Below, piece by piece: positions 12,804 through 16,499 of a stretch of 16,499 nucleotides of DNA. The number at the start of each line of letters is the position of its first letter. The stretch's first letter is position 1. The translations under genes and the position numbers were made by a program. The stretch comes from FW021-bin31 sp964558275 (GTDB taxonomy: Bacteria; Bacteroidota; Bacteroidia; Chitinophagales; Chitinophagaceae), in NCBI GenBank assembly GCA_964558275.1, contig CAZLDH010000057.1, positions 1-16,499 on the forward strand. Direction: 5' to 3'. The notes beneath the pieces are model-generated. The model did not search any database. It had not been told where the DNA came from and saw nothing but the letters and a program-made list of their open reading frames with translations.

Positions 12804-14912
12804 ATGTCGTTTTTAAAAACGAGTATTAATATATTATTTATCCTTTTCCTCTTGGTAGGTTTGCATGCGAAAGGGCAAACGAACCAGCTGGAAGACTCGC
12901 TGTTGAGGGGCGACGACTTGAATGCGGTAGTGGTGACTGCAACGAAAAGCAGTCGTAAATTGGCGGATGTTCCCATGCCGGTACAAATAATTGGAAAGGC
13001 AGAGATTGAATCATCAGGGTCTAATCGGCTGGATGAGATTTTATCCGAACAGACGGGATTATCTATTGTAAGTGATCATGGTTTTGGAGTGCAGATGCAG
13101 GGATTGGGATCGGAATACACCTTAATACTCATTAATGGGGAACCTATCATTGGACGTATTGCAGGAACGTTGGATTTGAAAAGGATATCTCTGAGTGATG
13201 TAGAAAGAATAGAAATCTTAAAAGGTCCTTCCTCCAGCCTTTACGGTTCGGATGCACTCGCCGGGGTAATCAATATTATTACGAAGAAAGGTACAGAAAA
13301 TGCCTTGCGTATTCGTTCGCAATATGGCTCCTATCAGGCGTTTGATAATACGGTTACCGGAACTCTTGGATTAGGCAATAAAGGTGCTGTTTCTCTGTCT
13401 GCTAACAGATATAGTACCTCCGGTTATGATTTATCACCTCATAAATATGGGAAAACCGTGAATCCGTATGTGGATTATACCTTTAGAGGAAATTTACATT
13501 ATCAAATAACTCCCCAATTAAAAATCCGGCTTAGAGGTCATTATTTTACACAAAAACAGGATAATGATTATCTCGTAAATACGGTGAAAGATTCCGTTGT
13601 GATACAAGGAGATGGGAAAGAGAAAGATTATCGAATAGCGCCCGTGCTTACCTATAAATTTTCTCCCGATTGGAAATTAAAATTACGCAGTTATTGGTCT
13701 CAATATAAGGCAGGAAAGGATTTGAATGATATTAAGGTGGATACTTCCTATGAGCATACTTACTTTCACCAGAGCTTGTGGAAGGAAGAATTACAATCTC
13801 AAAATATTCTGAATCAACATCAGGTCTTAACGACCGGGATTGGATTTGTTTATCAAAAACTAAATGCTTCCCGCTACCAGGGAATGAAGGAAAGGACGGA
13901 TTATTATTTATATGGACAACATGAATGGCATCCGACTGCAAATTGGAATATTTTAACCGGTTTACGATTAGATGCTTCCTCGGATTATGATGCTCAGCTT
14001 AGTCCGAAAATAGCAGCACAATATAATTTAGACAATCATTGGAAGTTTAGAGCTTCTGTAGGAATGGGCTATAAGGCACCCGGCTTTAGACAGCTTTACC
14101 TGGATTTTACGAATAATGAAGTGGGTTATACTGTTTTGGGAGCGAAGGTGATGAAAGAAGCTATTGCCGAAATGAGTGAACGGGGGCAAATTGCTAAAAC
14201 AGATACTGCTAAGTTGAATACAAACCTTAAACCTGAGACTTCTATTGCCTACAATCTGGGAGTAACTTATCGGGCTACTGCCGGCTGGAAAGTGAATGCC
14301 AATTTGTTTAGAAATGATATTAAGAATCTGATAGATACGCGTGTTGTAGCTATGAAATCTGATGGTGTACCGCTTTTCGGGTATCATAATATACATCGGG
14401 TTTATACAGAAGGTCTTGAGTTGGGGGCAAGTGTTCCTCTTTTTGACCATAAAATGAGGGTGAGCCTGGGTTATCAGTTTTTAATTGCAAAAGATAAAGA
14501 TGTGATTGATTCTATTCAAAAAGGAAAGGTCTTTAAGTGGGTAGGGTCCGGTGCCGATAGAGTCTCTAAACCGATTAATGAGTCAGATTATGGTGGGTTG
14601 TTTAACCGGTCGCAGAATACCTTTAATTTCAAAGTTTATTACAGCTACAATTCCTGGTCATTTAATTCAAGACTTATTTATCGTGGTCGTTTTGGATTTA
14701 TGGATACCAATGGAAATTTGGTATTGGATGAAGGAGATAAATATGCTCCCGGCTATGCCTTGGTGCATTTAGATATAGCGAAAGAATTATGTTCAGGAAA
14801 ATTGAAAATAGAAGGCGGCGTGAAGGATTTGTTTGATTATACCGATTCGAAGCATTTACCATACATCCCGGGACGGAATTTTTATATTAGTGCGACTTTT
14901 CATCTTTTTTAA
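12804..14912 (+). CDS. TonB-dependent outer-membrane receptor, HmuR/BtuB-like
   Basis: Outer-membrane active transporter powered by TonB-ExbBD, 702 residues. A signal peptide (about 1-24, hydrophobic core ILFILFLLVGL) leads to the mature start near QTNQ. LNAVVVTATKSSR (about 39-51) resembles a TonB box followed by the plug, which ends around residue 155 with LKGPSSSLYGSDALAGVINIITKK. The rest is a 22-strand barrel ending in FYISATFHLF with the usual terminal Phe. There is no CarboxypepD_reg or SusC extension, so this is the metal-chelate type, not a glycan receptor. YKAPGFRQLY and NTNLKPE correspond to the FRAP and NPNL boxes of heme receptors; no His lies between them. Two HmuY-type lipoproteins follow at once. 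Substrate: heme or a corrinoid, undecided. Confidence 0.92.
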   Translation: MSFLKTSINILFILFLLVGLHAKGQTNQLEDSLLRGDDLNAVVVTATKSSRKLADVPMPVQIIGKAEIESSGSNRLDEILSEQTGLSIVSDHGFGVQMQGLGSEYTLILINGEPIIGRIAGTLDLKRISLSDVERIEILKGPSSSLYGSDALAGVINIITKKGTENALRIRSQYGSYQAFDNTVTGTLGLGNKGAVSLSANRYSTSGYDLSPHKYGKTVNPYVDYTFRGNLHYQITPQLKIRLRGHYFTQKQDNDYLVNTVKDSVVIQGDGKEKDYRIAPVLTYKFSPDWKLKLRSYWSQYKAGKDLNDIKVDTSYEHTYFHQSLWKEELQSQNILNQHQVLTTGIGFVYQKLNASRYQGMKERTDYYLYGQHEWHPTANWNILTGLRLDASSDYDAQLSPKIAAQYNLDNHWKFRASVGMGYKAPGFRQLYLDFTNNEVGYTVLGAKVMKEAIAEMSERGQIAKTDTAKLNTNLKPETSIAYNLGVTYRATAGWKVNANLFRNDIKNLIDTRVVAMKSDGVPLFGYHNIHRVYTEGLELGASVPLFDHKMRVSLGYQFLIAKDKDVIDSIQKGKVFKWVGSGADRVSKPINESDYGGLFNRSQNTFNFKVYYSYNSWSFNSRLIYRGRFGFMDTNGNLVLDEGDKYAPGYALVHLDIAKELCSGKLKIEGGVKDLFDYTDSKHLPYIPGRNFYISATFHLF

Positions 14913-14951
14913 TACCAATACTTTGTAAACACTAAAAATTTAATAATCATT

Positions 14952-15626
14952 ATGAAAAAAGCAAACATTGTTCAACTTAAGAATGTATTTTTGATTGTCT
15001 TACTCTCCTCTGTTTTTGTTTTCGCATCTTCATGCTCTGATGATAATGATGATGTGCCGACACCTCAAAATACATTGGATTCTGTTTTTGTAGATACACT
15101 GGAAGTGGGATACGTGATACCAACCGGAGGACGTGGCTTTGATATGGATACGACAAATCATTATGTACTCTTTGATTTGAGCGAAGGAAAAGTGGTCTCT
15201 ACAGAAGATTCAGCAAGTACAAAATGGGATATTGGATTTTATTGCCCTTACGTTTTCGATGGTAACGATATTATCCTCAATAATGGTATTCATGGTCCCG
15301 GATCTGTGAAAGGACAAATAATTAACAAGCCTTTTAATGAAGTGCTTACTGCACCATCTGAAGGATATGAAATGGACAATGAAAACAGCAATGTATTTAG
15401 TAACTTCTCTAATTACCAACGTGATACCCATTTAATTATTCCAAATGATTCTGTGACGTATTTGATTCGTACCAATGAGGGATATTATGTGAAGTTTAAA
15501 TTGATTAGCCTTTATAGAGGAAATCCTGATGTAAGTGATTTAAACTATAAAGAGTCTGTCCTTGGATATTATACGTTTACCTACGTCATTCAAAAAGACG
15601 AAAGCAGAAATTTTACTGAAAAATAA
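14952..15626 (+). CDS. HmuY-family lipoprotein 1
   Basis: Predicted surface lipoprotein, 224 residues. The signal peptide ends in a lipobox, FASSC, with Cys28 as the lipidated residue; SDDNDD follows, an acidic stretch like the lipoprotein export signal that sends Bacteroidota lipoproteins to the cell surface. The domain reads YVLFDLSEGKVV, STKWDIGF, DIILNNG, HGPGSVKGQIIN, then near the end GYYTFTYVIQKDESRNF. This strand order and the KWD and GYYTF motifs are those of the HmuY heme-binding family, whose founding member in Porphyromonas gingivalis delivers heme to the receptor HmuR. Whether this protein has the heme-ligating residues cannot be judged by eye. It starts 39 nt after the receptor's stop, so co-transcription is likely. 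Confidence 0.85.
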   Translation: MKKANIVQLKNVFLIVLLSSVFVFASSCSDDNDDVPTPQNTLDSVFVDTLEVGYVIPTGGRGFDMDTTNHYVLFDLSEGKVVSTEDSASTKWDIGFYCPYVFDGNDIILNNGIHGPGSVKGQIINKPFNEVLTAPSEGYEMDNENSNVFSNFSNYQRDTHLIIPNDSVTYLIRTNEGYYVKFKLISLYRGNPDVSDLNYKESVLGYYTFTYVIQKDESRNFTEK

Positions 15627-15637
15627 AAGATGTTATC

Positions 15638-16282
15638 ATGAAAAGATATAATTTAAACTGGTTTATATGTGGTTTGGGGGCAATTGTATTTTTATTTTCT
15701 GCTTGTTCTAAAGATGGGGATTCACCTGCTCAGCCTGATGACAAGGAGTCGTTATCTCCTTTTTTGGTAAAAAATCTGCCTGCCGATCCTTCCACTAGAG
15801 ATTTGAATGATGGAACACCTATTGGCGCAGATCATAGATATACTTTCTTTCGTTTTAGCGACACTACAGTAGTATTGTATGATAGTGTGGCAACAGATCG
15901 CTCAGACTCTGCCAGCCAGAAATGGGATATCGCTTTCAGAGGAACGAGTATTATACTTAATGATGGCCAAAATGGCCCCGGAGCAGTGGAAGCGCAGATT
16001 GTCAATCAGCCCTTGAAGGAACTGAATGAAGCACCGGAAAGTGGATACAAAACCGGAGATGTTTTTTCCTCATGGTATAGCTATGATCCTCAGAAGCATG
16101 TGATTACTCCAAAACCCGGTTATATTTTGGTGATTCATACCAATGATGATAAATATGTAAAAATGCAGATTGTTGGTTATTATAAGGATATGCCAGAGCA
16201 TCCATCAGTAGAGAGCGAGCAGCGTTATTATACTTTCCGATACGTGATTCAGCAGGATGGGAGCAGAAGCTTTTTGAAGTGA
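15638..16282 (+). CDS. HmuY-family lipoprotein 2
   Basis: Second HmuY-type lipoprotein, 214 residues, 11 nt downstream of the first. The lipobox is LFSAC (Cys23), followed by SKDGD, again an acidic surface-export type sequence. Motifs align with the first copy: YTFFRFSD, QKWDIAF, SIILNDG, NGPGAVEAQIVNQP, then YYTFRYVIQQDGSRSF. Both copies keep a His in the same place (QKHVITP here, DTHLIIP in copy 1). They are clearly paralogs but have diverged well beyond a recent duplication. Two binding proteins for one receptor may mean different ligands or a relay. It is closer to the family consensus at its C-terminus than copy 1. Confidence 0.85.
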   Translation: MKRYNLNWFICGLGAIVFLFSACSKDGDSPAQPDDKESLSPFLVKNLPADPSTRDLNDGTPIGADHRYTFFRFSDTTVVLYDSVATDRSDSASQKWDIAFRGTSIILNDGQNGPGAVEAQIVNQPLKELNEAPESGYKTGDVFSSWYSYDPQKHVITPKPGYILVIHTNDDKYVKMQIVGYYKDMPEHPSVESEQRYYTFRYVIQQDGSRSFLK

Positions 16283-16285
16283 TGA

Positions 16286-16492
16286 ATGGCGGTGGCTACA
16301 ACTAAATTAATTTTATATAAGCGTAAAGGTAAAAATAATCAGACCACAAAAACGATAAATAAATACAAGGGGCGGATTGCAGAAAAAATAAAGCTGAAAC
16401 GGAGGCAGACAACAAGCTTTGTTAGTCACTTCAATGCTATGATATTAAACCCTAACTCCGCTAATTTAGGTAGTCTATTTCAAGGAGTTTGA
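16286..16492 (+). CDS. Small basic hypothetical protein (68 residues)
   Basis: The ATG lies 3 nt after the stop of the second HmuY gene. The product is rich in Lys, Arg, Thr and Asn and opens MAVATTKLILYKRKGK. That opening is faintly like the N-terminal part of Bacteroidota tyrosine recombinases, but nothing after it agrees and no catalytic part is present within the window. The base pattern is A-rich and lacks clear codon bias, so this may be noncoding. No other gene is visible from 16283 to the window's end. Confidence 0.25.
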   Translation: MAVATTKLILYKRKGKNNQTTKTINKYKGRIAEKIKLKRRQTTSFVSHFNAMILNPNSANLGSLFQGV

Positions 16493-16499
16493 AAAGAGC

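Noticed and set aside
14028..14450. 140-codon open frame on the minus strand inside the receptor gene
   Set aside because: Lies wholly within the receptor frame, with no family signature and unnatural composition; a shadow of the coding strand.

Overview
The window is AT-rich DNA from a member of the Bacteroidota. Three signs point there: exact matches to the Bacteroidota promoter -7 element TAnnTTTG lie just upstream of most genes, there is a TonB-dependent receptor followed by two HmuY-family lipoproteins, and Shine-Dalgarno sequences are mostly absent. The genus cannot be fixed from the sequence. Gene order is mostly housekeeping and metal or ion homeostasis, with one degenerate accessory patch (10498-10886) and an outer-membrane uptake locus at the right end.

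Region 1-3550 (minus strand): two tandem paralogous CPA2-type cation:proton antiporters. The complete one (1188-3377) has a membrane domain plus a long cytoplasmic tail that looks like two universal-stress-protein (USP) type domains. The downstream copy runs off the left edge. The upstream copy has a good promoter, and both may be read from it. Region 3549-6587: clpS, then mntH (an NRAMP Mn/Fe importer fused to a C-terminal USP domain), convergent with and overlapping by 4 bp an mntR/DtxR-type metalloregulator that probably controls it. Three transporters in under 6 kb are thus of kinds that carry, or are expected to carry, USP-like soluble domains.

Region 6639-10481: glmS, then, convergent and 8 nt away, an ABC-F ATPase of the Uup type. 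Region 10498-10886, between the ABC-F promoter and trpS, has no intact gene. It holds the C-terminal end of a DUF4143-type ATPase gene whose 5' part is gone. Directly at its broken end is an array of three palindromes sharing the core GTCA-N6-TGAC, spaced 32-33 bp. This is the most unusual structure in the window.

Region 10887-12589: trpS (minus strand) and, divergently, a PduO-type cobalamin adenosyltransferase with altered active-site motifs. Region 12590-16282 (plus strand): a 32-residue single-helix membrane peptide, a perfect 17-bp-arm hairpin over its 3' end, a TonB-dependent receptor and two tandem HmuY-like surface lipoproteins. The receptor and lipoproteins look like a heme or corrinoid uptake system. 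The neighbouring adenosyltransferase hints at corrinoids, while HmuY similarity hints at heme; the sequence does not decide. The last 215 bases hold a small basic ORF of unknown function.

For four genes the longest open frame begins at a TTG. In each case a downstream ATG fits better, and in three of them the TTG is part of the predicted promoter, so the starts were moved.
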